Of a DNA stretch of 63,274 bases, positions 24,836 to 32,115 are shown in pieces. This DNA comes from Streptomyces sp. McG3 (GTDB lineage Bacteria > Actinomycetota > Actinomycetes > Streptomycetales > Streptomycetaceae). The notes below the pieces were generated by a model that was given only the letters and a program-made list of their open reading frames with translations, had not been told where the DNA came from and ran no database searches. The stretch lies in the NCBI RefSeq assembly GCF_018619185.1, contig NZ_JAAXYC010000010.1, positions 1 to 63,274 on the forward strand. The letters are read 5' to 3'. Numbering within the stretch: position 1 is the first letter of the stretch; every line of letters begins with the position of its first letter. Both the position numbers and the translations under genes were made by a program.

Positions 24836-25363
24836 ATGCGCAGCAGTACCAGGATCCGCCTGATAGAGCCCACCGACGCCGCCGCGATCGCCGCGCACCG
24901 GGTGCGGGACGTCGAGGCCTTCCGGCCGTGGGAACCGGCCCAGCCGGCCGACTACTTCACCCCGGAGGGCCAGGCGGAGCGGATCGAGGGCCTGCTGGCC
25001 GGATACCGGGGCGGCACCGTCTGGCCGGGCGTGGTGCTCGCCGACGACCAGGTGATCGGGCAGGTCACCGTGGGAGGCATCCTGCCGCAGCCGCATCTGC
25101 GCCGCGGCTCCGTCGGCTACTGGATCGCCTCCGTCGCCCAGAATCAGGGGCATGCCGGGAACGCCGTCGGGCTCGTGCTCCGGGTGATGACCGACGAACT
25201 CGGTCTGCACCGCGCCGAGGCGTCCACCAACCTGGAGAACCTGCCGTCGCAACGGGTGCTGCGCCGCAACGGGTTCACCCCGTACGGCGTCGCGCACGCG
25301 GCGATCCTTCTCGACGGGAGCTGGCGGGACGGACTGCTGTGGGAGCGGATCCTCGGCGACTGA
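24836..25363 (+). CDS. GNAT-family N-acetyltransferase (RimJ/RimL type)
   Basis: This 175-residue protein has the GNAT core. An N-terminal strand reads TRIRLIEPTDAAAIAAHRV, a central one GVVLADDQVIGQVTVGGI, the acetyl-CoA loop region SVAQNQGHAGNAVGLVLRVM is near residues 96-115, and LHRAEASTNLENLPSQRVLRRNGF near 122-145. RimJ/L relatives acetylate protein N-termini or small amines. It stands alone between the glpK terminator and a cell-wall hydrolase; substrate unknown. Confidence 0.9.
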   Translation: MRSSTRIRLIEPTDAAAIAAHRVRDVEAFRPWEPAQPADYFTPEGQAERIEGLLAGYRGGTVWPGVVLADDQVIGQVTVGGILPQPHLRRGSVGYWIASVAQNQGHAGNAVGLVLRVMTDELGLHRAEASTNLENLPSQRVLRRNGFTPYGVAHAAILLDGSWRDGLLWERILGD

Positions 25364-25408
25364 GCAGGTCACGGCATGATCGGCGGGAGAGTCGCTCCCC
25401 GGCCGCGC

Positions 25409-25438
25409 TTGGATGTGGGTCACTAAGTTGATTAGTAT
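25409..25438 (+). promoter_or_regulatory. Candidate promoter for the NlpC/P60 gene
   Basis: TTGGAT (25409-25414), an 18-base spacer, then TAGTAT (25433-25438) resemble a housekeeping promoter in an otherwise GC-rich gap. The spacer and -10 include a short ACTAA/TTAGT inverted repeat. It lies about 135 bp upstream of the gene, leaving room for the structured leader at 25501-25551. Confidence 0.45.
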
Positions 25439-25500
25439 GCGTGGCTCGGCCTCCGAACGGCCGGTCGCCCGCCCGGGTCACCGGTGGAGGTGTCGCTGAA

Positions 25501-25551
25501 GCCGCTGTCTCGCAGCGGTACTTGACGGTCCATGGACCGTCGGACAGCGGC
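25501..25551 (+). other. Structured 5' leader: nested stem-loops just upstream of the ribosome binding site
   Basis: GCCGCTGTC (25501-25509) pairs with GACAGCGGC (25543-25551). An 18-base perfect palindrome, GACGGTCCATGGACCGTC (25524-25541), lies inside, and an alternative CCGCT/AGCGG stem is also possible. The outer stem ends right before the purine-rich GAGGAAGAAGGAG. The mutually exclusive stems could control translation or transcription of the wall hydrolase. I could not match it to a known riboswitch. Confidence 0.6.
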
Positions 25552-25574
25552 CGAGGAAGAAGGAGCCCGCCTCA

Positions 25575-26633
25575 GTGGCGTCCCACCGTCGTCCCAAGCA
25601 GCCCAGCCACGGATACACGTCCGTGCTCACCGCGACCGCGGCGGTGACGGTCGTGCTGTCGGCGCAGTCGGCCTCGGCCGATCCGCTGCCGGACCCGAAC
25701 AAGAAGGGGGTCCAGGCGCAGATCGACCGGCTGTACGAGCAGGCCACCCAGGCCACCGAGAAGTACAACGGGGCGAAGGAATCGGCCGGGAAGCTCCAGA
25801 AGGAGGCGGACAACCTCCACGAGGAGGTCGTCCGCAAGCAGGCGGCGCTCAACGAGATGCGGCAGCAGCTCGGTTCGGCGGCCACGGCCCAGTACCGCAG
25901 CGGTGGTCTCGACCCCTCCATCCAGCTGCTGCTCTCGGCCGACCCCGACGCCTACCTGGACCAGGCGTCGGGCCTCGACCGGCTCAGCGCCCGGCAGTCG
26001 GACACACTCCAGCGGTTCCTCTCGCAGCAGCGTGGTCTGCAGCAGCAGCGCGCTCAGGCCGCGAAGAAGCTCGACAGCCTCCAGGAGACCCGCAAGGAGC
26101 TGGGGAGCAAGAAGAAGGAGATCCAGGGCAAGCTGGCCGAGGCCCAGCGGCTCCTCAACACCCTCACGGCCGAGGAACGGGCCGAGCGGGTCGCCAAGGA
26201 GGAGCGGGCCAACCGGGCGAGCGAGCGGACCCAGCTGGCGAGCGAGCAGGGCGAGCTGGGCAACGAGGCCAGTGCGTCGGGTCGTACGGCCGCGGCGTTC
26301 GACGCGGCCAAGAGCAGGGTCGGCATGCCGTACGTGTGGGGCGCCACCGGTCCTGGGTCCTTCGACTGCTCGGGCCTGACCTCCTGGGCGTTCCAGCAGG
26401 CCGACGTCTCGCTGCCCCGTACCTCGCAGGCCCAAGCAGGCGCAGGCACCCGGATCAACTCGATCGGTGCGCTCAAGCCCGGCGACCTCGTCATCATGCG
26501 CACCGACCTGAGCCACGTGGGCTTCTACGCCGGGAACGGCCAGATACTCCACGCGCCGAAGCCCGGCGCTCAGGTGCGGTACGAGTCGATGGCCCGCAGC
26601 GGGATGCCGTTCATGTGGGGCGTACGGATCTGA
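25575..26633 (+). CDS. Secreted NlpC/P60 peptidoglycan endopeptidase with coiled-coil N-terminus
   Basis: This 352-residue protein has a signal peptide (residues about 15-36, ending QSASA), a long coiled coil (about 45-245, Glu/Lys/Gln rich) and a C-terminal NlpC/P60 domain. The catalytic Cys is in FDCSGLTSWAFQ, followed by His in LSHVGFYAGNG and a second His in ILHAPKPG. It cuts peptide stems of peptidoglycan outside the membrane, like RipA-type hydrolases. The GTG start has AAGGAG nine bases upstream. The structured leader suggests post-transcriptional control. Confidence 0.93.
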   Translation: MASHRRPKQPSHGYTSVLTATAAVTVVLSAQSASADPLPDPNKKGVQAQIDRLYEQATQATEKYNGAKESAGKLQKEADNLHEEVVRKQAALNEMRQQLGSAATAQYRSGGLDPSIQLLLSADPDAYLDQASGLDRLSARQSDTLQRFLSQQRGLQQQRAQAAKKLDSLQETRKELGSKKKEIQGKLAEAQRLLNTLTAEERAERVAKEERANRASERTQLASEQGELGNEASASGRTAAAFDAAKSRVGMPYVWGATGPGSFDCSGLTSWAFQQADVSLPRTSQAQAGAGTRINSIGALKPGDLVIMRTDLSHVGFYAGNGQILHAPKPGAQVRYESMARSGMPFMWGVRI

Positions 26634-26666
26634 GGCCGCCGGCCGGTGCGCGGCGGCCGACGGGTG

Positions 26667-27566
26667 TCACCCGAGTCCGGCGTGGCAGGTCAGCAGTACG
26701 GGGAGGACGGGCGTGATCAGGGCGCCCGTGCCGACCGCGCAGCGCAGGGCGGGATGGGCGCGGTGCGCCGGGGCCAGCACGCGCCGGAGGCGGACCAGCA
26801 CCGTCCGGCCGCCCGCCGCCAGGGCGCCGTTCGGCGCCTCACCGGCCGCCAGGGTGAACATGGCGGCGGCCAGCGCGCCGCGCGGGCAGCGGCGCAGGGC
26901 GTGGTCGTCGGCGGCCATCTCCAGCAGCAGGGGTACCTGCTGCTGGAGATGGCGGGCGAGCGGCACACCGGGGAAGACGCGGGTGAAGGCGTGGGCGGCC
27001 GCGAGGACGAGGTGGTGGCGGCCGCGGATGTGGGCCCGCTCGTGTTCGACGACGGCGTCGACCTCGCCGCCGGACAGGAGGCCGACGGCCCCGCTGCTGA
27101 GGACGATCCTCGGGTGGCGGCCGGGCAGGCAGTAGGCGGCGGGCTCGGTGTGTTCCACCACGGTGGCCCGCGAACAGGCCGATCGGCGGCCGACCTTGTC
27201 CAGGATCTCGCGGTGCCGGGCGCGGGCCACGTACGCCCGCCCGGTGTGCTCGGCGAAGCCGGTGAGGTGGGCGGCGGCCAGGACGGCGACCGCGGCGATC
27301 CCCAGGCCCGGCAGGAGGCCGCCGCCGGACGGGCCGAGGCCCAGGGCCGAGCGGCAGGAGTAGAGGATTCCGTGCAGGTGTGCACCCGGCGTGGTGAGGT
27401 GCAGGGCGGCCAGGGCGACGCAGACGGAGAAGGACGCGGCCAGCGCGAACCACACGGCGACCGCCAGCAGCGGTGACCGCTGGGGCCAGCTGCTGCGGAG
27501 CAGCGCGCGCGGGGCCAGGACGCCGACGGCCGCGGCGTAGCCGAGGAAGAAGGGGGCGGCGTTCAC
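26667..27566 (-). CDS. M56-family membrane metallopeptidase (BlaR1-like, no sensor domain)
   Basis: This 299-residue membrane protein has about four helices and a zinc-protease motif HERAH near residue 174, followed by AADDHALRRCPRGALAAAMF. BlaR1/MecR1 relatives cleave the paired repressor after a signal. Here no extracellular penicillin-binding domain is present, so the signal is unknown. Its GTG start overlaps the BlaI-like gene stop (GTGA), showing coupled expression. Confidence 0.9.
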   Translation of the reverse strand: MNAAPFFLGYAAAVGVLAPRALLRSSWPQRSPLLAVAVWFALAASFSVCVALAALHLTTPGAHLHGILYSCRSALGLGPSGGGLLPGLGIAAVAVLAAAHLTGFAEHTGRAYVARARHREILDKVGRRSACSRATVVEHTEPAAYCLPGRHPRIVLSSGAVGLLSGGEVDAVVEHERAHIRGRHHLVLAAAHAFTRVFPGVPLARHLQQQVPLLLEMAADDHALRRCPRGALAAAMFTLAAGEAPNGALAAGGRTVLVRLRRVLAPAHRAHPALRCAVGTGALITPVLPVLLTCHAGLG

Positions 27567-27931
27567 AGCTCGCCACCACGGCCCGTCGCACGCAGCGCCT
27601 CGCGGAGCGCGGCGACTTCCTCCTCCGTCATCCGCTCCACGAAGTGCACGAGCGCGGCCGACCGGTCCCGGCTCGTTCCCAGGGCGTCCTCCATCAGGGC
27701 GGCGGAGTAGGCCTCACGGCTGCGGACCGGCGTGTAGAGCCACGCCTGCCCCTGCTTCTGCCGGGTCAGCCAGCCCTTGTTGTAGAGGATGGTGGCCACG
27801 GTCATCACGGTCGTGTAGGCGGCCGGACGGCGGAGGTTGATGTCGTCGACGACCTCACGGACCGTCGCCGGCCTGTCCCACTTCCACAGGCAGTCCATGA
27901 TTTCGGCTTCGAGCTCTCCGAGCCGTCGCAT
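27563..27931 (-). CDS. BlaI/MecI-family transcriptional repressor
   Basis: This 122-residue winged-helix protein has LGELEAEIMDCLWKWDRPATVREVVDDI (residues about 4-31), then AYTTVMTVATILYNKGWLTRQKQGQAWLYTPV and a C-terminal dimerisation helix region. BlaI proteins repress their own operon and targets until cleaved by the partner M56 protease encoded next. I chose ATG 27931 because homology begins there. Streptomyces carry several such pairs; targets are not evident here. Confidence 0.92.
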   Translation of the reverse strand: MRRLGELEAEIMDCLWKWDRPATVREVVDDINLRRPAAYTTVMTVATILYNKGWLTRQKQGQAWLYTPVRSREAYSAALMEDALGTSRDRSAALVHFVERMTEEEVAALREALRATGRGGEL

Positions 27932-28063
27932 TCCACGTCCCCAGATTCCGTGCGCCGTCGCGCCCCCGGGAACCATAGTAGTTTCACGCTCCGCCCTCTC
28001 CGGTGGCCACGGCAGGCACGGCACATCGTGGGGGCCTTCAGAGCACCGGTCCCGGGCGGAGCC

Positions 28064-29098
28064 CTACCACCCCCGCCGGGACTCCCGTACCAGCAGCACC
28101 AGGAGATACGCCCCGCCGACGCACACGGTGACCGCGCCGGTCGGCAGCACCACGCCCTCGATCGCGTGCTGCGCCGCGATGTCGGCGCCGAGCAGCAGGA
28201 GTGCGCCGACGAGTGCCGAACCGGTGAGGTCGACGGAGGTTCCGCGCCCGGTCAGGCGGCGGGCGATCTGCGGTGCGGCCAGGGCCACGAAGGCGATGGG
28301 GCCCGCCGCGGCGGTCACCGCGGCCGTGGCGGCCACACCGAGGACGACCAGCAGCAGTTTCGTGCGCTCGACGCGTACGCCCAGCATCGCCGCCGTGTCG
28401 TCGCCCAGTTCGAGCCATCGCATCCGGCGTTGCGCCACCGGGGCCGCCAGGGCGACCACCGCCACCAGGACGGAGGCCATCATCACGGCGGGCCAGCCGA
28501 TGGCGCTGAGCGAGCCGGCGCCCCACACCGCGGCCCTCAGCGCGTTGTCCACGTCGGCCTTCACCGAGAACCACGTGTTGACCGAGGACAGCAGCGCGCC
28601 GACCGCGATCCCGACGATGATGAGCCTGAAGCCCACCACACCCCGCCGGAAAGCCAGCAGATACACGGCCAGGGCGGTGACGAGGCCGCCGGCGAGGGCG
28701 CCCGCCGCGAGCGCCGAGTAGCTGCTCGCGCCCGCGAGCAGCGTGAGGACGACACCGGTGTAGGAGCCGGTGGTGAAGCCGATGACGTCGGGGCTGCCGA
28801 GCGGGTTGCGGGTCAGGGACTGGAAGACCGCGCCGCCCATCGCGAGGGCGGCACCGAACAGTACGGCGGCGACGATGCGCGGCGCCCGCCATTCCAGGAC
28901 GACGGTGCGGACGCTGTTCCCGGCGGTGCCCGAGATGACCGCGGCCAGGTCGCCGAGGCTCAGCGCGTAGCTGCCGAGGGTGAAGGCCCACAGGGCCAGG
29001 GCGAGCAGCGCGGCGGACAACAGCCCGCACACGAGGACCCCGCGGCGCGTCGCTCGCAGGCTCAGGGACCCCGCTCTGAGGACGAATGCCGCGCTCAC
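28064..29098 (-). CDS. Iron-siderophore ABC transporter permease (FecCD family, second)
   Basis: This 344-residue protein has about nine to ten helices. The FecCD signatures are GAALAMGGAVFQSLTRNPLGSPDVIGFTTG near residues 78-107, RVERTKLLLVVLG, and GPIAFVALAAPQIARRLTG near 268-286. With the FecCD protein upstream it forms the pore for a ferric siderophore. The GTG start overlaps the preceding stop (GTGA). No FecE-type ATPase is in this block, so the ATPase must be encoded elsewhere. Confidence 0.93.
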   Translation of the reverse strand: MSAAFVLRAGSLSLRATRRGVLVCGLLSAALLALALWAFTLGSYALSLGDLAAVISGTAGNSVRTVVLEWRAPRIVAAVLFGAALAMGGAVFQSLTRNPLGSPDVIGFTTGSYTGVVLTLLAGASSYSALAAGALAGGLVTALAVYLLAFRRGVVGFRLIIVGIAVGALLSSVNTWFSVKADVDNALRAAVWGAGSLSAIGWPAVMMASVLVAVVALAAPVAQRRMRWLELGDDTAAMLGVRVERTKLLLVVLGVAATAAVTAAAGPIAFVALAAPQIARRLTGRGTSVDLTGSALVGALLLLGADIAAQHAIEGVVLPTGAVTVCVGGAYLLVLLVRESRRGW

Positions 29099-30153
29099 AG
29101 TTCCCTCACCCGGCTTCCGCGCACCAGCAGGATCAGTACGGGCGCGCCGATGAGCGGCATCATGACGCCGACCTGCAGTTCGGACGGGATCACGATCAAC
29201 CGGCCCAGGACGTCGGCGAACAGCACGATCGCCGGGGCGAGGACGGCGGAGTGGACAAGGATCCAGCGCCAGTCGGGTCCGGTGAGCCGGCGCACGGCGT
29301 GCGGCACCATGAGGCCGACGAACATCAGCGGGCCCGCCGCGGCCGTCGCCGAACCGCACAGCAGGGCCACCGCGATCACCACACCGCACCGGGTCGCGCC
29401 GACCCGCAGCCCGACGGCCCGCCCCGCGTCGTCGCCGAGCGCGATCGCGTTGAGCGGGCGCGCGCAGAAGGCGGCGGCCAGCAGTCCGGCCAGGACGAAG
29501 GGCGCGATGTCGGCGGCGGTGCCCGTCGGGCGGTCGGTGATGGTGCCCGCGCCCCAGAACCGCATGCGGTCGAAGGTCTCCGTGTCGATCAGGGCGAGGG
29601 TCTGGGAGATGCCGAGCAGAACCGCCGTGAAGGCGACCCCGACGAGGGTGAGGCGCAGCGGTGTGGGCCCGCCCCGTCCGCCGCTCGCGGCGAGGTAGAC
29701 CACCGCCGAGCCGACGACGGCGCCGACGAAGGCGAAGGGCAGGTACTGGTCGATGCGTGTGACGCCGAAGACGGCCACGGCCAGGGTGACGGCGAAACTC
29801 GCGCCGGCGTTGACGCCGAGGACACCGGGGTCGGCGAGCGGATTGCGGGTGAGCGCCTGGATGAGCGCCCCCGCCACGCCCAGGGACGTGCCGACGACGA
29901 CGCCGAGCAGCGTGCGGTCCACGCGGGCGCCGCTGATCGTGGCGTGCGAGGCGGAGCCGTCGGGAGCGGTCAGTGCCTGCCACACCACGTCGAGGGGAAG
30001 CAGTGCCGAGCCGACCGCGACGCTGAGCACCACCGCCACGAGGAGCGTGCCGACGGCGACGCCCAGGCCGAGGAGCCGACGGGTCCTGCGACGCGGGGAT
30101 CTCGACGGTGTGGCCGGTGGTGGCGCGGTCGTCGGCGCGAGCGCCTGTGCCAT
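29095..30153 (-). CDS. Iron-siderophore ABC transporter permease (FecCD family, first)
   Basis: This 352-residue inner-membrane subunit shows LGVVVGTSLGVAGALIQALTRNPLADPGVLGVNAGA near residues 85-120 and GPLMFVGLMVPHAVRRLTG near 277-295. I chose ATG 30153 because it follows AGGGAGAAC; the longer frame has no signal value. It lies 91 bp downstream of the AraC gene on the same strand and is coupled to the second permease. Confidence 0.93.
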   Translation of the reverse strand: MAQALAPTTAPPPATPSRSPRRRTRRLLGLGVAVGTLLVAVVLSVAVGSALLPLDVVWQALTAPDGSASHATISGARVDRTLLGVVVGTSLGVAGALIQALTRNPLADPGVLGVNAGASFAVTLAVAVFGVTRIDQYLPFAFVGAVVGSAVVYLAASGGRGGPTPLRLTLVGVAFTAVLLGISQTLALIDTETFDRMRFWGAGTITDRPTGTAADIAPFVLAGLLAAAFCARPLNAIALGDDAGRAVGLRVGATRCGVVIAVALLCGSATAAAGPLMFVGLMVPHAVRRLTGPDWRWILVHSAVLAPAIVLFADVLGRLIVIPSELQVGVMMPLIGAPVLILLVRGSRVREL

Positions 30154-30244
30154 CTGTTCTCCCTGTGCGAGCCGCCACCCGGGCAGGCCGAAGTGCCGTG
30201 CGTGATCGACGTACATGAGCTGCTGGAACTGCCCGGCTCCCGGT

Positions 30245-30991
30245 TCAGCGGCCGCCGAGCGCCCCCACCGCGTCCGTGGTGAGCGCGCTCACGGGCACCC
30301 CGGACTCGCGGCTCAGCGCGCGCAGCAGTCCGGCCCGGGTCGCGTAGCCGGCCGCCCTGGCCGCCGCCGTCAGCTCGCCTCCGCCGCGGAGGTGTTCGAC
30401 GGCGGCGTTCATCCTGGCCCGGTTGCGCCACCGTGTGAAGGGCAGTCCGGTCTCGTCGAGGAAGACGCGCTGGACCTGGCGGGGGCTCATCCGGTGCCGT
30501 TCGGCGAGCCGTTCCAGGGTCACGGAGGGGGCGCGCAGGGCCTCGCGGGCGAGTGCGCGCACCGCGGGGTGGACCGGCAGCACGACCGGGAAGTACTGCC
30601 GGGAGATGCCCCTCAGTACGCGGCCCAGCTCCTGACGGAACGGCTCGACCTGCTCCGGCGTGGTCGGCGCCGCACCGAGTGTGGTGGTCATGACCTCGAC
30701 GATCGCGGGTACGGCCCCGAGGGGTTGAACCCGGCGTCGTGGCTGGTCAGCGGGGTCGAGGAGAGGGCCGAGTGCCATGCCGCCCGGCTCGATCCGCAGC
30801 GCGTGCGGCACGCGTGGAGCGAGCCAGAGGGCCTCGTGCCGACCGAGCCTCCACTCCTCGCCGTCGGCGGACAGACGGGCGCTGCCGGTCACCAGGTAGA
30901 TGAGGTGCGGCGCGTCGTGCCGGTGCGTGTCGTGCCCCAGAAAGCGAATGGCGTTCTCGGCGACCACGGTGCCGAGGGATGTCGTCGGCAA
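30245..30991 (-). CDS. AraC-family regulator of the siderophore uptake locus
   Basis: This 248-residue protein has an N-terminal cupin (GHDTHRHDAPHLIYLVTGSARLSADGEEWRLGRHEALWLAP, residues about 19-60) and a C-terminal double HTH (SVTLERLAERHRMSPRQVQRVFLDETGLPFTRWRNRARM, then AARAAGYATRAGLLRALSRESG). The start is TTG, supported by GGGAGG five bases upstream; no ATG or GTG fits. AraC proteins beside siderophore transporters often use the ferric siderophore as ligand to activate uptake genes. It is divergent from the binding-protein gene across the iron box. Confidence 0.88.
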   Translation of the reverse strand: MPTTSLGTVVAENAIRFLGHDTHRHDAPHLIYLVTGSARLSADGEEWRLGRHEALWLAPRVPHALRIEPGGMALGPLLDPADQPRRRVQPLGAVPAIVEVMTTTLGAAPTTPEQVEPFRQELGRVLRGISRQYFPVVLPVHPAVRALAREALRAPSVTLERLAERHRMSPRQVQRVFLDETGLPFTRWRNRARMNAAVEHLRGGGELTAAARAAGYATRAGLLRALSRESGVPVSALTTDAVGALGGR

Positions 30992-31065
30992 GCGTGCCTC
31001 CCGTTGTGCGATGCGTCGTGTCCGTCACTGGCGATGTCGTACGCGGATCGACGCAGCGGAACCAG

Positions 31066-31084
31066 CGAGGTTAGCCTCACCTTA
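31066..31084. promoter_or_regulatory. Iron box (IdeR/DmdR/DtxR-type operator)
   Basis: CGAGGTTAGCCTCACCTTA closely matches the 19-bp actinobacterial iron-box consensus (TTAGGTTAGSCTAACCTAA). It lies 45 bp upstream of the binding-lipoprotein ATG and 75 bp from the AraC start, so ferric-iron repression through a DtxR-family regulator probably affects both directions. Confidence 0.88.
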
Positions 31085-31128
31085 CCAACAGCTCGAACAT
31101 CCGAGCCTATCCAGCCACATGAGGTCCC

Positions 31129-32115
31129 ATGTTTGCTCCTGCCCGCCTTCTCGCCGTCGCGGTCGTCGCCGCGCTGGCCCTCACCGGCTGCTCGGCCGCC
31201 GACCCGTCGGGCGACGGGGACAAGGCCTCCGCCGCGAAGACCCGGACCGTCACGACCGACTACGGCAAGGTGGAGGTGCCGGCCGAGCCCAAGAAGGTGG
31301 TCGTGCTGAACCACGCCCTCGCCGGGTATCTCTACGACCTCGACGTGCCGGTGCGGGCCACGATCCCCGAGGACGCCGAGAGCAAGGGCGCGTTCTCCCC
31401 GAACTGGGCGAAGGAGGCGAAGGCGGACGGCACGACGTTCCTGCCGTGGAGCGTCGACGGCTTCGACCTGGAGGCGATCCTCGCCCTGGAGCCCGACCTC
31501 ATCGTCGGCGGCGGCATCGGCTTCCCGCTGTTCCAGGCGGAGAAGGTGTACGACGAGCTCACCGACATCGCTCCCACCGTGCTCGTGGGCAAGAAGCTCG
31601 GCGACTGGCGGAGTCAGTTCTCCTTCCTCGCCGGCGACGTGTTCGGCAAGGCCGACGTCTACGACAAGCACCTGGCCGCCTACGACCAGCGGATCGGCGA
31701 GGTGAAGAAGGCGATCAAGCCGCCGGCCGGCCCCGTGTCCTTCCTCACCTTCACCGGCGACGGCACCGCCTTCGGCCTGGTGGAGAGCGTGGGCCTGCCC
31801 ACCGAGCTGGAGAAGGTCGGCATCGAGCCGGCGCCGCTCTTCGCCGACGGCGGTTTCAAGGTGTACGGGCAGGGCGGTGACATGTTCGAGCTGTCGACCG
31901 AGAAGGTGGGCCAGACGATCACCCAGCCGTCCGTGTTCGTGATGGGCTTCAACGCCGACACGACCGACGTCGCCACCCTCAAGAAGAACCCCGTCTACAG
32001 CGCGCTGCCCGCCTTCCAGGCGAACCAGGCCTACGACCTGCCGCACTGGGTGCTGCGCGGCGACTACGACGAGTCGATGGCGCTCCTCGACATCATCGAG
32101 AAGCGGTTCTCCTGA
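31129..32115 (+). CDS. Ferric-siderophore-binding lipoprotein (FepB/FhuD family)
   Basis: This 328-residue protein has a signal peptide and lipobox LALTGCSA with Cys near residue 21, then a periplasmic-binding-protein class III fold (KKVVVLNHALAGYLYDLDV; FDLEAILALEPDLIVGGG; the C-terminal ALPAFQANQAYDLPHWVLRG). It would bind ferric siderophore at the outer face and deliver it to the FecCD pair encoded divergently. Its stop overlaps the flavoprotein start by one base (TGATG), so release of iron is coupled to uptake. Confidence 0.93.
   Translation: MFAPARLLAVAVVAALALTGCSAADPSGDGDKASAAKTRTVTTDYGKVEVPAEPKKVVVLNHALAGYLYDLDVPVRATIPEDAESKGAFSPNWAKEAKADGTTFLPWSVDGFDLEAILALEPDLIVGGGIGFPLFQAEKVYDELTDIAPTVLVGKKLGDWRSQFSFLAGDVFGKADVYDKHLAAYDQRIGEVKKAIKPPAGPVSFLTFTGDGTAFGLVESVGLPTELEKVGIEPAPLFADGGFKVYGQGGDMFELSTEKVGQTITQPSVFVMGFNADTTDVATLKKNPVYSALPAFQANQAYDLPHWVLRGDYDESMALLDIIEKRFS

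Noticed and set aside
25380..25574. c-di-AMP (ydaO) riboswitch upstream of the NlpC/P60 gene
   Set aside because: Gene context fits, but I cannot find the conserved core of that RNA; only simple nested stems are visible.
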